From Phaseolus vulgaris (lineage: Eukaryota; Streptophyta; Magnoliopsida; Fabales; Fabaceae): 64,000 nucleotides of DNA. The DNA is taken from contig NC_023749.2 in the NCBI RefSeq assembly GCF_000499845.2, positions 13,688,727-13,752,726 of the forward strand, read 5' to 3'. Below are positions 35,418-47,864 of this stretch, one piece after another (the stretch's first letter is position 1; each line of letters begins with the position of its first letter). Made by a program: the position numbers and the translations under genes. The notes beneath the pieces were generated by a model that was given only the letters and a program-made list of their open reading frames with translations, was not told the origin of the DNA and ran no database searches.

Positions 35418-38400
35418 TTATAGTTAATCTAAACATAAGAGGGTTGGGGGGAGGAACCAAGGCTAGGTATATGAGGTAGATTATAGGAAGTGAGGGAGCT
35501 GATTTGGTGTGCTTGCAAGAAACAAAAGCTAAAGATTTATCGGATGCTAGATGTTTTTCTTTGTGGGGTGTTAATACAGTTGGTTGGATTCATAATCAAG
35601 GGGACGAAGGGAGTGGAAGTTTGCTGTCTTTGTGGCACAAAGACTCTTTTTCTTATGAACATCACCTGATGGGCAAACGCTTTATTGCAGTTTTTGGTCA
35701 ACATATTAAATCTTCTTCTAGGTGTGTGGTGGTTAATGTTTACTCTCCGTGTAACCTGAGTGGTAAGAAGGCTCTGTGGGAGGAACTCTCTAAGGTGAAG
35801 GAGGCCTCCCAAGGATCTGTATGGTGCTTATGTGGTGACTTTAATGCTGTTAGAAGTAGAAGTGAAAGGAAAGGAGTCAGGAGCAGGGTTGAACAATCAA
35901 GTGAGATCAGGGGCTTTAATAGTTTCATTGAATCTTTTTCCCTCATAGAGTTACCTTTGGTTGGCAAGACTTTTACGTGGTTCAAACCCAATGGAACGGC
36001 CAAAAGCAGAATTGATAGAGTCTTCGTTACTGAAGAATGGTTACAAATATGGCCGATGAGCAAACAATGCGTTCTAAGAAGGGAAGTGTCTGATCACTGT
36101 GCATTGGTGGTGAAATCCGTGGAGAAGGACTGGGGACCCAAACCGTTCAGATATGTTGATGCTTGGTTCTTTGATAAAGGTTTTCTCAAGATGGTGAAAG
36201 CTCGATGGCAGTCTTATACAGCGCAGGGGAATGCTTTCATAGTTTTTAAAGAAAAACTGAAATGCCTCAAGTCTGACCTGAAGACATGGAACAAGGAGGT
36301 ATTCTATAGGATTTGGAGGATCTTTGATGAGAATCAAATAAAGGAGGCTTTTATTAATGGAGAAGAGGACATCCACCCTCACATTTGAAGTTCTTCCTTC
36401 TAGTCTTCTCAAAATTAAAAGAAGACATAAAATAAAGATGAGGCCCAAGCCCAAAGCCCAAGCCCAAGCCCAAGAAGGCCAAAGCCCAAAGAGCCCAAGT
36501 CCATCCCATGAGGGGCAAGGCCAAGCTTTGAAATACTCTTGTATAGTTTTAGGAGGTGTGGTTATTAAATAAAGGTGTGTGAAAATGTAAAATAAAGTCA
36601 CATTGTCCATGTGACTTAGGAGAGTGGTGTAGGTGTAGTTTTTGGGAGGTGTCATAGTAGAAAAAGGTCACACCTCCCATGTGACTTGTTTTTGGTGGGA
36701 ATTTCAAATGAGTTTATTTGAAATTTCCCACCTATTTTTCAGCACCTTAGGCTATAAATAGAGGTGCTTCCTTTGTAAAATTCAGATTAGAATTAATCTA
36801 AGAAAACTCTACTCAAATTTTGAGTGAACTTTGGAGAGCTTTTGGAGCCTTCTTCTCTAGTCTTATCTTGATGGATCAATGGAGTCCTCAAGTGGCGGCA
36901 TCACTCTTACCTAGGAGCATTCCACACTTCTAGTGGCGAGATCATCCAACATTCTTCCATCTTCATGAGCACTCTCTTCTCCTTCCTTCCTTCTCTTTCA
37001 ATTGCTTTTGTTGTCTTGTGTTCTTGAGTATTTTGGTTCGGTTTTTCTGTTTTTCCAGCATCTATTGTTTCTGTTCTTGCCTTTTATTTTCAATTCTGTT
37101 CGGTTCATTTGTGTGCTTAATCATTTCTGTTCGGTTCCTTTTAATTTCATCTCTTTTGTTCGGTTCAATTTGACTAAAATTGGTTCATCCAATGAGTTTG
37201 GGATTTGGTACTAGTTTTTGGTGAGTTCTTGTCTTAGAACAATGATCCAACTCTAAGAAAAGTGCCTCTATTATGTCCAACTCAAGGTGATTCCTAAGAA
37301 GGTCAAGAACCTTTCTCTATATGGCTAGTGGAATCACATCAATCTTGATAACCAAGATTGTAATGGGGAATTGGGGGAAAGAGGTAGACTGAAAAGAATG
37401 GAGTTGGTAAGCTGCCTCGCAGAGAATGATAAGAGAATCGAGTCCCTCATAAGTCAGAAGGCTAGAGCAAACTGGTTTAAGTATGGAGACTCTTGCACTA
37501 GATTTTTCCATTCGTCTATGAGGTGGAGGAGGTTGAAGAACGAAGTGAAAGGTGTTGAGGTAGGGAGCCAATGGTGTGAGCAACCGTCCACAGTGCGAAC
37601 AGAGGCCAAGAAGTTGTTTGAATCTAGATTTTGTGCTACGAAGGATCTAGGGGTAAGGTTGGATGGTGTTGAGTTTCAGTCATTATCAGCTACGGAGAAT
37701 GAGACCTTTGTAGCCATGTTCTCTAAGGAGGATATAAAGGAGGCAGTGTGGCAGTGTGAAGGTTCAAAGAGCCCAGGTCCTGATGGGTTTAATTTCAACT
37801 TCATTAGGAAGAGCTGGGAGTTTATAAAAGAGGAGATAGTAGCATATATGGCCCTGTTTCACACGACGGGGTCTATCCCGAATGGCTGCAATGCTTCGTT
37901 CATTGCACTTATCCCTAAGATCAAGGATCCATCTAAGCTAGAACAGTACAAACCCATCTCACTAGTAGGTGTCTTATACAAAATCATTGCAAAGGTTTTG
38001 GCCAATAGAATGAAGAAGGTGATGCCAACAATTATAGATGACAACCAATCTACCTTCCTAAACGGTAGAGGGATCCTAGACAGTGTGTTGATGGCCAATG
38101 AGGTTCTGGAGGAACTAAGGAAAAGGAGGAGAAGTGGGCTTTGTCTGAAGGTGGACTTTGAGAAAGCTTATGACTCGGTCAGATGGGAATTCTTATACGA
38201 CATGTTGAGCAAGATGGGGTTTCATAGCTTGTGGATCTCCTGGATTAGAGGGTGTATGGATTCTGCTACGGTATCGGTGTTGGTCAATGGGAGTCCTACG
38301 GAGGAGTTCAAACCTACTAGGGGGTTGAGGCAGGGAGACCCCCTGACACCGTTTCTTTTTCTTGTTGTTGTAGAAGGCCTTGCAGGGATAGTAAGAGAAG

Positions 38401-40070
38401 CTCTAAAGGTCAACATGTTGACGGGTCTCAAGATAGGACGCAAAGAGGAGGAAGTTTGCATTCTCCAATTCGCGGATGACACCTTATTCTTCTGTGAAGA
38501 TAAAATCAATAATGTGATAACATTGAAAGCCATCTTAAGGGGCTTTGAGCTTGCTTCAGGCATGAAGATTAACTTCCACAAATCTAAGCTGATTGGCATT
38601 AACATACAAAGTAATATTGTAGATTGTTTCACCAAGATCTTGAATTGCACTCAGATGGGGATACCTTTTAAGTATTTGGGTATAGAGGTGGGAGGGAACC
38701 CAAGGAGGAAACATTTCTGGGAACCTGTTCTCAATAAGCTTAAAGCACGGCTCAGTATTTGGAAAGGGAGGTTCTTATCTCTAGCAGGGAGAAACTGTTT
38801 TAACAGCTGTACCTTTGTATTATCTCTCGTTGTTCAGGGCTTCGGAGTCGGTATGTACAAGGATAGTCAGAATCCAAAGCAGATTTTTGTGGGTTGGGGG
38901 AAGGTCAACAAGCCAATATCATGGGTAAGTTGGAAAGACGTTTGCAAACCAAAGAAAGACGGAGGGTTGGGTTGCAGAGATATTCGAAAGTTCAATCAAG
39001 CCTTGATTGCCAAATGGAAATGGCGTTGCATATCACTAGAAAAAGGTAGGTGGAAGGAGGTGTTGGGGTCAAAGTATGATCTGGATTGTGATAACGGCTG
39101 TATAACTGTCAAAGACCAATATTGGTGGTGGAGAGATCTAAACAAAACGTGCAAAGAGGGTGTAGGTAGAGGGTGGTTTCAAGAAGAACTACGATAGGAA
39201 CTCGGATGTGGAGACAAAGCAAAGTTCTAGGAGGAGGTGTGGGTTGGAAGTGAGAACCTTAAAACCATGTTCCCACGTTTGTACTCTTTTTCCCTACACC
39301 AAGGCCAAAGCATAGGCGAAGTTGGAATGTGGTGTAACTCAGAGTGGAGGTGGATATTGAGGTGGAGGCGTATTAGATTTGAGTGGGAGTCCCAATTGGA
39401 AGTTGACCTTAACTTGCTCCTCTCCAGGGTCACGCTAAAGAAGAATATTGAGGACATACAGGTGTGGGGGAAGGAGAATTCTGGGACATTTTTTGTAAGC
39501 GCTGCCTACAAATGCCTAACCAAGCATAGTGCAGACCCGCAATCCAAAGTGTACAGATTTTTATGGAAAACAAAGGCTTTTCGGAACGTGTTAATGACAG
39601 CTTGGAGGGCGCTGAGGGGGAGAATGCCTACAAGACAGTGTTTGAGTAGAAGAGGGGTGTTGATGAACTCAATGCTATGCCCACTGTGTCAGATAGAGGA
39701 GGAATCCAACCAGCACATTTTTCTACATTGCAAATATGCCCAACAGGTATGGTCCGAGCGCTTTAAGTGGGTAGGTACATCTACAGTCCAACATAACGAC
39801 CTTAAGATGCACTTTCTGAAATTTTATTTGTTCCAAGCCACAAATAAACAAAATCTGGTTTGGAAAGGTGTTTGGGTGAATGTGATCAGAGGCATTTGGG
39901 ACCAACGAAATGTAATCGTATTCCGGCAAGGGGTAGTAGTTGTGGATGAGATTTTTCAGAAAGTTCAACTCAAATCTTGGCTCTGGTTGAAGCACAAGAC
40001 TCATTCCTTTAATTACTCGTTTGCTGATTGGGTCCTTAACCCATTCATCTGTCTTAGAAGTGTTAAGTAA
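35414..40070 (+). pseudogene. LINE ORF2 (endonuclease, reverse transcriptase, zf-RVT), broken
   Basis: It starts MIIVNLNIRGLGG at 35414. A TAG at 35477-35479 interrupts the frame after codon 21. The APE-type endonuclease follows (VCLQETKAK, WCLCGDFNAV, SRIDRVFV, SDHCALVV). Around 36300 a short deletion shared with copy B shifts the frame before the DLEDLDNQD segment. Next is the solo LTR, then reverse transcriptase (37371-39197) with GLRQGDPLTPFLF and the catalytic FADD in LQFADDTLFF. Stops at 39195 and 39228 precede the zf-RVT part (39237-40070: WRALRGRMPTRQCLSRRGV, CPLCQIEEESNQHIFLHC). The two late stops are also in copy B, so they predate the duplication. Confidence 0.88.
36325..37341 (+). 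mobile_element. Solo LTR inside LINE ORF2 (same family as 12743-13793)
   Basis: TGATGAGAATC...GGAATCACATCA, 1017 bp, with near-symmetrical ends and a perfect ATCTT target duplication (36320-36324 and 37342-37346). Copy B has the uninterrupted site (GGAGGATCTTGATAACC at about 52357). A TATA box (TATAAATA, 36753-36760) and T-rich leader sequence mark the LTR promoter. A short (AAGCCC)n stretch lies at 36445-36500. No internal region remains. Confidence 0.92.
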
Positions 40071-41229
40071 CAGGCAGGCTGTTGTGTTCATCTCATGGAT
40101 GATGCAGAGGCAGGAGTATGGTTTAATGCATAATAACCTTTGTTTTGGTGGTGAAGTGTGACGACTGCTGGTATAGTATGACAGAGGTGGTTTTTTGTGG
40201 TGATTTGTGCGAACGGCTAAGCTCTGTTGCTAGCTAGGATTGAGCTTATAAGCAAGGTTGGGCTGGTACTGTGTGATGGGTGTAGGAGTGGGAGTTGCTG
40301 GTATTTATGCATTCAAATGGTCACGTGCTTCTGGTGGAGTGGTTGGATGAAGGAGCCTGCATCATTTACAAAATTAGAGGATGTTTCTATGGATTGAAGA
40401 ACAAATGGTCATGCTGATGTGGTTCTTTGGCTAGAGAGAACCAAACGCTTCTGAATGGTATTGCCAACTTGGTGGAGTCATATTACGGAGGGGCTACTGT
40501 TCAAAAGTATAGATGGTTAATCCTAAAACAGCTAGTAATGACAGGTTACACGTTATAGCAAGGTCCCTTGTTGTAGCAGTAGCTAGTTTTCTCTATTATC
40601 TCTAGGGTGTTTTTGCAGATTGAAGATTTTATATCTTCAATATGTTTGTGTAAGTGGGTTGGGATACCCCTTTGTATCCCCTTTAATTAAATTCTATTCT
40701 TTGCTGATAAAAAAAAACTGGCTATAAGCTATTATTCAGTTAATGCCAAATGTCGTTATTTTTTTAATTTTTAATTCACTTTTGACTTCTAATGGAAATA
40801 AACATTTCTTTTATAGGTTTACTTTTTAGATTCAGTTTAATTGTATTAAAAGAAAATATGATATTTTTCATACTTATTTTCGTAACCATACAATATGAAT
40901 TCAAATTTAATATTATCATAAATAATCTAAAACTTTCATATCTATATATAGCTTCTTCTTTTTTAAATAATTTGTTATTACATTCAATCTTAAGTTTGTT
41001 TGATAATTTGTTTTATATATAATATTTTGAATCACGTTTTATTTAAAAGAAAATTGATATGCTCTCATCTAAGTATGTATGATATTGGTATTTCACTTAT
41101 GTGGCATATAAAAGGTATATTATTAAGTGAATAAGGTTTATCTAGAGAGTATTAATATAAAAGAGATTTCAAAAATAATACTCTTGTAACATTTACTTAA
41201 GCAAGTAAGAGATAGATTCGAAAGTTTAT

Positions 41230-41358
41230 TCTTTTGAATATTCTTTTGAACTATCTATCGTTAGAAAATTATAAATGTGACTCATATGAAATAGATTTTG
41301 GACTTTGTGTTTGAATGCAATTTAATAAAATAAAAGACATATTGGTTAATGTAAGAAG

Positions 41359-41399
<41 letters not shown>

Positions 41400-42808
41400 C
41401 ATTTGATACCTAATGAAAATTTAATCTAATGGAAATTTGGAAAGAATAAAATTGGGTTCTATCTCAAGTTGTTCACCGTTAACCATTAAGAAATAATGTG
41501 AAAAGAAAGGAATTACAAGAGATAGATTAAGAAAAGGATTAAAGAAACTACTCACATAAGGACCCTCATAAATAAAGGTAAGTGACTATCTCTATTATAA
41601 TCGAATATGATGTGTGAGAATCATAATTGAAAGATGATATTGTATGCATTATGTATACTAATATTATTATTGATACTAATATTTATATATATTTTTTAAT
41701 TTTTTAATTTTTTTATAATTTAAATATTATAATTTTATTTAATTAAATAAAAAAATAATTAAACTCAAATTACTTTTCTAATTTAATTCTAACAACGTAA
41801 TAAATATTAAAATTATTTCAATTCCCTATGACCTTCTTTTATATTTTCACTTTTTTTATTTTAGTTTGTTCATTGCTTTTAATTCCCATAAAAAACTATA
41901 AGAATCCAAATCCGTATGTAAAAATCCATATGTAATGCTCACTTTACATATGCATTTGCATCCGTAGGTAAAAATCGGTATGTAATACTTACTTTAATAC
42001 GAATCCGTATGCAATGCTCACTTTACATACAGATCTGGATTTGTATATAAAAATCGGTATGTAACACTTACTTTACATATGGATTTGGATTCGTATGTAA
42101 AATTCCGTATGTAATGCTCACTTTTCATACGGATATGCATTCGTTTGTAAAAGTTCATATGTAATGCTCACTTTACATACAGATCTGGATCCGTATGTAA
42201 AACTTCGTATGTAATGCTGACTTTACATACGAATTTGGATCTGTATGTCAAAATCCGTATGTAACGCTCAGTTTACATACGGATCTAGATCCGTGTGTAA
42301 AAATCCGTATGTAACGCTCACTTTACATATGTAAAAATCCATATGTAATGCTCACTTTACATATGCATTTGCATCCGTAGGTAAAATTCGGTATGTAATA
42401 CTTACTTTAATACAGATCTGGATCTGTATGTAAAAATCGGTATGTAACACTTACTTAACATATGGATTTGGATTCGTATGTAAAAATCCGTATGTAATGC
42501 TCACTTTTCATACGGATTTGGATCCGTTTGTAAAAGTTCGTATGTAATGCTCACTTTACATACGAATCTGGATCCGTATGTAAAACTCCGTATGTAATGC
42601 TGACTTTACATACGGATTTGGATTTGTATGTCAAAATCAGTATGTAACGCTCACTTTACATACGGATCTTGATTCGTATGTAAAAATTCGTATGTAACAC
42701 TCACTTTATATACGGATCTAGATCCGTATGTAAAAATCCGTATGTAACGCTCACTTTACATACGAATTTGGATTCGTATGTAATCCTAATATCAAATTTC
42801 TTGTAGTG
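41230..42808. repeat. Spacer U1: AT-rich leader plus palindromic minisatellite with CACTA end
   Basis: The leader (41230-41900) includes ATCGTTAGAAAATTATAAAT, TTTGGACTTTGTGTTTGAAT and (TA)n at about 41358-41396. From 41903 to 42785 runs a minisatellite with units of about 60 bp. Two alternating orientations of CCGTATGTAA and TTACATACGG are joined by AATCCGTATGTAA(T/C)GCTCAC. It ends ATATCAAATTTCTTGTAGTG, the CACTA-type terminus seen inverted at 12235. I find only a weak left counterpart (AACTATAAGAATCC at 41893). No transposase is present. Confidence 0.85.
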
Positions 42809-44826
42809 ATTATAGATTTGTAATAGTATTTCTTTTTTTTATAGATAAATGTGTTGTTCGATTTGTTTCGAACATAAGTTAATAGTAGTCTTCATGTTAG
42901 GGTTCAAAATTTGTAAACTCATGTTACGTTGTTCCTAATTATATGAGTTCTAAATATTAAATTGAATATGATGATCTAAAACACATACATATTGATGACT
43001 GAACACCAAACAACAAAACTACGATAATACAATATGTTCCTTTGCTTGAAAATTTTATTATAAGAATAATAATAATAATTATTATTACTTATATTATATA
43101 TTTTTATTCTAAAATTATATAATAGTAAATTCTCAAATATATTGAAGATGGATGGAACAACTTTTATAGGTTAAACTACTTTAAAGGAGGTGACAAGATT
43201 ATCTCTGAAACACAAATCAACGAACCAAATAATGAAATTCTAGTGATTTTTCTTTTGTGAGAAATGATTATTTTAGATGATTATTTCTTACTTTATTGAA
43301 ATTTAAAGAATGATTTACTTAAATTCATGTCTCACATTGTTGACACATGAACAAGTTAAGTTTACTTTTAATGTTTATGATTTATTTAACTAATTTCTAT
43401 TATATTTAATTTCTCTTATGCAAATATGATTTTTATTATGTTTAGTTTCTTTCATGCAAATATAATTGGTGCCTTTTTTTTAAATTCAAACTACTCTACT
43501 TTTTGTAAAATACTTAATTTTTAACTATTGTTCTTCCATGTAATTGATATTTTTATGTAATTTTCACTTCTTCTAGATTTTTTAAATTATTAATAATTTT
43601 AGAACTTGTATTATGTTTTATAATATCAAATTTAATATAATATCTAAATTATAATTTTTTAATAGTATAATATCAAACTATTTTACTTTGGGTAAAATAC
43701 TTATTTTTTAATTATTTTTCTTCCATGTTTCTTAAATTTAAATTGTTTGTTGTTAGTTCAGGTGTGAGGATAGTGAGATGCCGAGTTTTATCTAAAATAC
43801 CAAAATATTATCTTTTTAAATACAATAGGAGTTAACTAAAATTGATTAAACTTTAAAAAAAATGTGACTTAATTAAATCTAAGTGACAAATACTTAACAA
43901 ACCACCATTTATCAAATTAGTAGAGACTTAATAAAAAATATTACAAAAAAATTAAATCATTGTTGACGGTCCAGAGAAACTTTTGTCGTTTACATTAAAG
44001 TGGTCATTTAGTGTCATCCAATTTCATTCAATTAATTAAAAATATAGTTAATAAATTATTTAATTTTGTTTATGGATCTATTATTGATTTGATGTACTCA
44101 TTATTGATGTTTGCGTCTTTATTGTTTTAAAGATTGCTGCGTGACACCACTCATACAATTTTTTTTAATTAATGTCTCTTAATTTTCTTTTGTTATGAAG
44201 TTAAAGATTTAAACGGATCTATTGGCTATAAGCTATTATTCAGTTAATGCCAAATGTCGTTATTTTTTATTTTTTAATTCACTTCTCACTTCTAATGGGA
44301 ATAAACATTTCTTTTACAGTTTTACTTTTTAGATTCAGTTTAATTGTATTAAAAGAAAATATGATCATTTTTCATACTTAGTTTCGTAAACATACAATAT
44401 GAATTCAAACTTAATATTATCATAAATAATCTAAAACTTGCATATCTATATATAGCTTCTTCTTTTTTAAATAATTTGTTATTACATTGAATCTTGAGTT
44501 TCTTTGATAATTTGTTTAATATATAATATTTTAAAAATCTATATATAATAATAACAGAAAGATTTCAAAAAAAAAATACTCTTTGTAACATTATTATATT
44601 TGCAAGAGGATTTTCAAGAAGTAAACAACCCTACAAGAAATATTTTGGTAAAAGTTTATAATTTTGTAATTACTTTTGATTGAAATTGACTAAACACACA
44701 AAGATAAAGAGTAATAAGATCAAGAAAATCGAATTACATATCAACAATGATCAATTCTTGAGTAGTCAAATTTACAAAATAGCTAATATAACAAACTTTT
44801 AAAGTTTCTACAAAAATCTTTTTTGA

Positions 44827-45408
44827 TTAAAGATTTTCTTCAACTATCCACCTTTTCTTCATGGTTTTCCAAGTGAGCTCAAAAGATTGAGTGATTCTTG
44901 TTGCAATTTTGTGTATCTCACTTCTTGGAGGATAACCCAAGGGATAAGAGAAGACACTCACCATGTCATCCGCAAACTCATCAACTTTTGAGTACTCCAA
45001 TTTTTTTAGCTTTGATTCAATATCCCGTAAACTCATTGTCTTCTTCTTTTTCACGTTCTTATGGATAACAAGATCACTCTTTTTGAAAATCCATGCATCT
45101 CTTCCAACCATTAAACGCTTCAACACTGCCCAACATTGCATCTTTTTGTGTTTATCCATTGCCATTGCATGCTTCTCCCTTTTCTTGCACTCCATGCGCA
45201 ATCTTTCTTTCTTCTTTCTCTTATCACACCCCTTGTACCTAATTTCTTGATTTCTGGCACCAGATTGTAATGGAATTTTTGTATCAACCCATATTGCTTT
45301 TGCGTAACCCTTCTTATTCTTCAATTCACATACACCTTCACACTTTTGAGGACATGAAGAATAAATTTTTATGATCAGCTTCTTGCAAGATTGTTCTAAT
45401 TCTCCCAT
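44827..45408 (-). CDS. Bromodomain-like protein (plant GTE-related), copy B
   Basis: An intact 193-codon ORF with the same protein as 26764-27345. The flanks differ by single bases (for example an A/G change at about 45446), so this is a true second locus or an assembly duplicate. Domain notes are as for copy A: helix-Z-like QCWAVLKRLM, a shortened ZA loop and a BC loop lacking the expected Asn. The three AT-rich tandem units at 45490-46170 lie in its 5' flank. Confidence 0.58.
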   Translation of the reverse strand: MGELEQSCKKLIIKIYSSCPQKCEGVCELKNKKGYAKAIWVDTKIPLQSGARNQEIRYKGCDKRKKKERLRMECKKREKHAMAMDKHKKMQCWAVLKRLMVGRDAWIFKKSDLVIHKNVKKKKTMSLRDIESKLKKLEYSKVDEFADDMVSVFSYPLGYPPRSEIHKIATRITQSFELTWKTMKKRWIVEENL

Positions 45409-45489
45409 TGTTGAGTAGAAAATGAATGAAGAAAATGAGAATAGAAAGAAAAATATGACTTAGAAGACCAAATATCATTATTTAAACTA

Positions 45490-45716
45490 ATATATATAAA
45501 AGGAAAGTGATAGTAAAATTTATTATTTTATTCTTTTAAATAAGATTTTATATCAAGAAACGTTTAGTAATATCACTTATTTTCTTTAAATTCTAATACT
45601 ACTTTAAATAATTTATTACAAATTCAATATAATTAATATTAATATAAAATATTATTATATTATTTTTATTTAGATATACATAACGGATACTACTATTAGT
45701 ATATATATTTAAAGTA

Positions 45717-45751
<35 letters not shown>

Positions 45752-46170
45752 AAAGGAAACTGATAGTGAAATTTATTATTTTATTCTTTTTAATAAGATT
45801 TTATATCAAGAATATCAAGAACTGTTTAGCTTTTAAGATAATAATATCACTTATTTTCTTTAAATTTAATACTGTTTTAAAGAATTTATAACAAATTCAA
45901 TATAATTAATATTAATATCAAATATTATTATATTATTTTTATTTAGATATATATAACGGATACTACGTACATATATTTAAAGGAATATATATAAAAGGAA
46001 AGTGATAGTTAAATTTATTATTTTATATCAAGAACCGTTTAGTTTTCAAGATAATAATATCACTTATTTTCTTTAAATTTAATACTACTTTAAAGAATTT
46101 ATTACAAATTCAATATATTATTTTTATTTAGATATACGTAACAGATACTACTATGAGTATATATTTAAAA
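45490..46170. repeat. AT-rich tandem repeat, copy B
   Basis: Three units as in 27430-28130, with the (TA)n between units 1 and 2 shortened and interrupted (TATATATTTATATATA). Confidence 0.75.
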
Positions 46171-46342
46171 TTAATCTAATGGTCACAACTTCATATACTT
46201 TTTTTATTTGAATATAGTGTTTTGATGTTATATTTGGACACACCCTTTCACTGTTTTCACCATCCAAACACCGTTTATAGCAAATTATTGTTTTTGTTAT
46301 TCCAAATTAAAGGATTCTCAATCTTGCACTGTATTTATTCAC

Positions 46343-46518
46343 TTTGCACATCCCTTTGAGTTTTGGAGGCTTATCGTTGAAGTCCACTTCTGGTTACTGT
46401 ATATGGGTTGGGATACCCCTGAAGGATCCCTTTAAATTTTATTTATTCATTGCTGATAAAAAAAAAAACCGTTGTGGCCTTATTCAATGGACAACCAGTT
46501 CTTGACCCACAAACTGAG
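46343..46518 (+). pseudogene. Unrecognised exon-like fragment interrupted by a LINE piece
   Basis: Without the insertion at 46380-46468 the plus strand reads FAHPFEFWRLIV followed by VALFNGQPVLDPQTE, then GAG|GTCACT, a possible splice donor. The frame is open upstream to the CTVFIH codons. The corresponding piece survives in copy A at 28360-28402 and, with indels, in copy D at 62700-62786. I do not recognise the protein. It may be an exon of the gene next to the original bromodomain-like locus, or chance. Confidence 0.3.
46380..46468 (+). mobile_element. Short LINE 3' fragment, copy B
   Basis: AAGTCCACTTCTGGTTACTG to TGCTGATAAAAAAAAAA, flanked by CGTTG (46375-46379 and 46470-46474). Copy D lacks it at the matching site. 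It retains 5' bases that the copy A deletion removed. Confidence 0.88.
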
Positions 46519-47077
46519 GTCACTTCATTGAGATTTTATTTTTTTTAATTGGGTACATTATTTCTTTTAATCCTTTAATCATTATTATCTTACTTTTTAT
46601 TCTTTTGATTTTGTGTAATGTTATTTTTAATGTTTAGGGTAAGAACTTTAACATTGACAATATAATAATGTCGTCTATTCAACAATTATCACATATATTT
46701 AATTGAGTGACATGAATTTGTTATTATTTATTAAAATTTTAATTATCACATTATTTAGAAATAATATTTTGATAATCCATCAGAAGAGAAGTAGTGTGGA
46801 ATAGTACGTATGTTCTTTTGTTCTTCATGTGATAAACATTACAAAAGTAGTTCATCAAACTATTGTCGATTGTGAGCATCGTTCAAGTATATGATTTTTT
46901 AATTGGGTTCGCAAGACACGAGAAGCTCAACTATACATTTATTATCGTTGACATCACTTCAATTTTCATTGACATCAAGTGCAAGTGCAAGGTAAGGACA
47001 TGTTTTGGACCTTCAAATTAATAGCCAACAGAATACACCAAAAAACAATTATACTTATATATAATAAAAATATGAAT

Positions 47078-47118
<41 letters not shown>

Positions 47119-47864
47119 ATTAAAATATATCTAATTTACTCTTTTATTTATATATATATATATAAAACTTAGTATATAATTAAAACATTTATTTCTTAAA
47201 ATTTAAATATGAAATAAAATATGTGAATAAATAATATATATATCAGATTTTAATTTAATAAATATATTAAATTTTTCGTACAAAAGTGCTCAACTTTTAT
47301 CTAATTTATATAGTTATGGCAATATTATTTTAAAATGAATAAATACACTTTATTAAAAAGTAAAATTTAAATTTAAATTATCAGACCAAGTATACTACTT
47401 ATGACATATAAATATTAAATTAATTTTATAAAATAAAATAAAAATGTAAATTTACTTCACCATAAATATTTTATATATTTTTAAAAAGTTAATTATGTAT
47501 AATAACTATTTAAATCATCAAATTTTATTTTTTAAAATTATTGTCTAAAAATAATTTTAAATAAATAATTATATATTTGTTACCATTTATTATATATTAT
47601 TTAATATTTTATTTCAGAAAGATATATTTTAGATAACATCATAATATATATTGAAAAAAAATAATATAATAAATATATTAAACTTTTCTCATAAAAATGT
47701 TTAAATTTGGTTTAATTTATATTATTATTTTCAATATTATCTTAAAATGGATAAATAAACTTTATGAAATTTTAAAAAATGAAATTTGAGTTTATTTGAT
47801 TTATAAAAAGAAGTTTAAACACATTCAGAAAAGTATAAACAATATAATCTACGCATCCACTGGT

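Larger units (their letters stand above)
34050..40717 (+). mobile_element. Near-complete L1-type LINE with nested solo LTR, copy A
   Basis: It is flanked by GGCTATAA (34042-34049) and CTGGCTATAA (40718-40727). The uninterrupted site is preserved at 26160-26175 as TATTGGCTATAAGC. The element begins exactly at the ORF1 ATG, so the 5' UTR is absent. ORF1 (34050-35417) and ORF2 (35414-40070) are followed by a 640-bp 3' UTR with GGGATACCCCTTTGTATCCC and TTTGCTGATAAAAAAAAA. Removing the solo LTR at 36325-37341 and one copy of its 5-bp target duplication leaves about 5.6 kb. ORF1 and ORF2 are each disrupted, so it is not autonomous. Confidence 0.92.
24470..41230. repeat. Tandem-array unit, copy A (longest)
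   Basis: From ATTATAGATTTATAATAGTA onward the sequence matches copies B (42809), C (56671) and D (59751). Copy A contains the bromodomain-like gene, AT-rich 265-bp repeats, two LINE 3' fragments, the zf-RVT/copia chimera, a truncated second copy of the gene's 5' flank and the most complete LINE. It differs from B-D by about 280 extra bases at 25400-25690. A has no CACTA array in front of it, unlike B, C and D. The stretches 24490-26700 and 28440-29740 hold no gene that I can see. Confidence 0.88.

Noticed and set aside
36357..37214. ORFs at 36357-36572 and 37002-37214
   Set aside because: They lie inside the solo LTR, are low-complexity, and have no domain.
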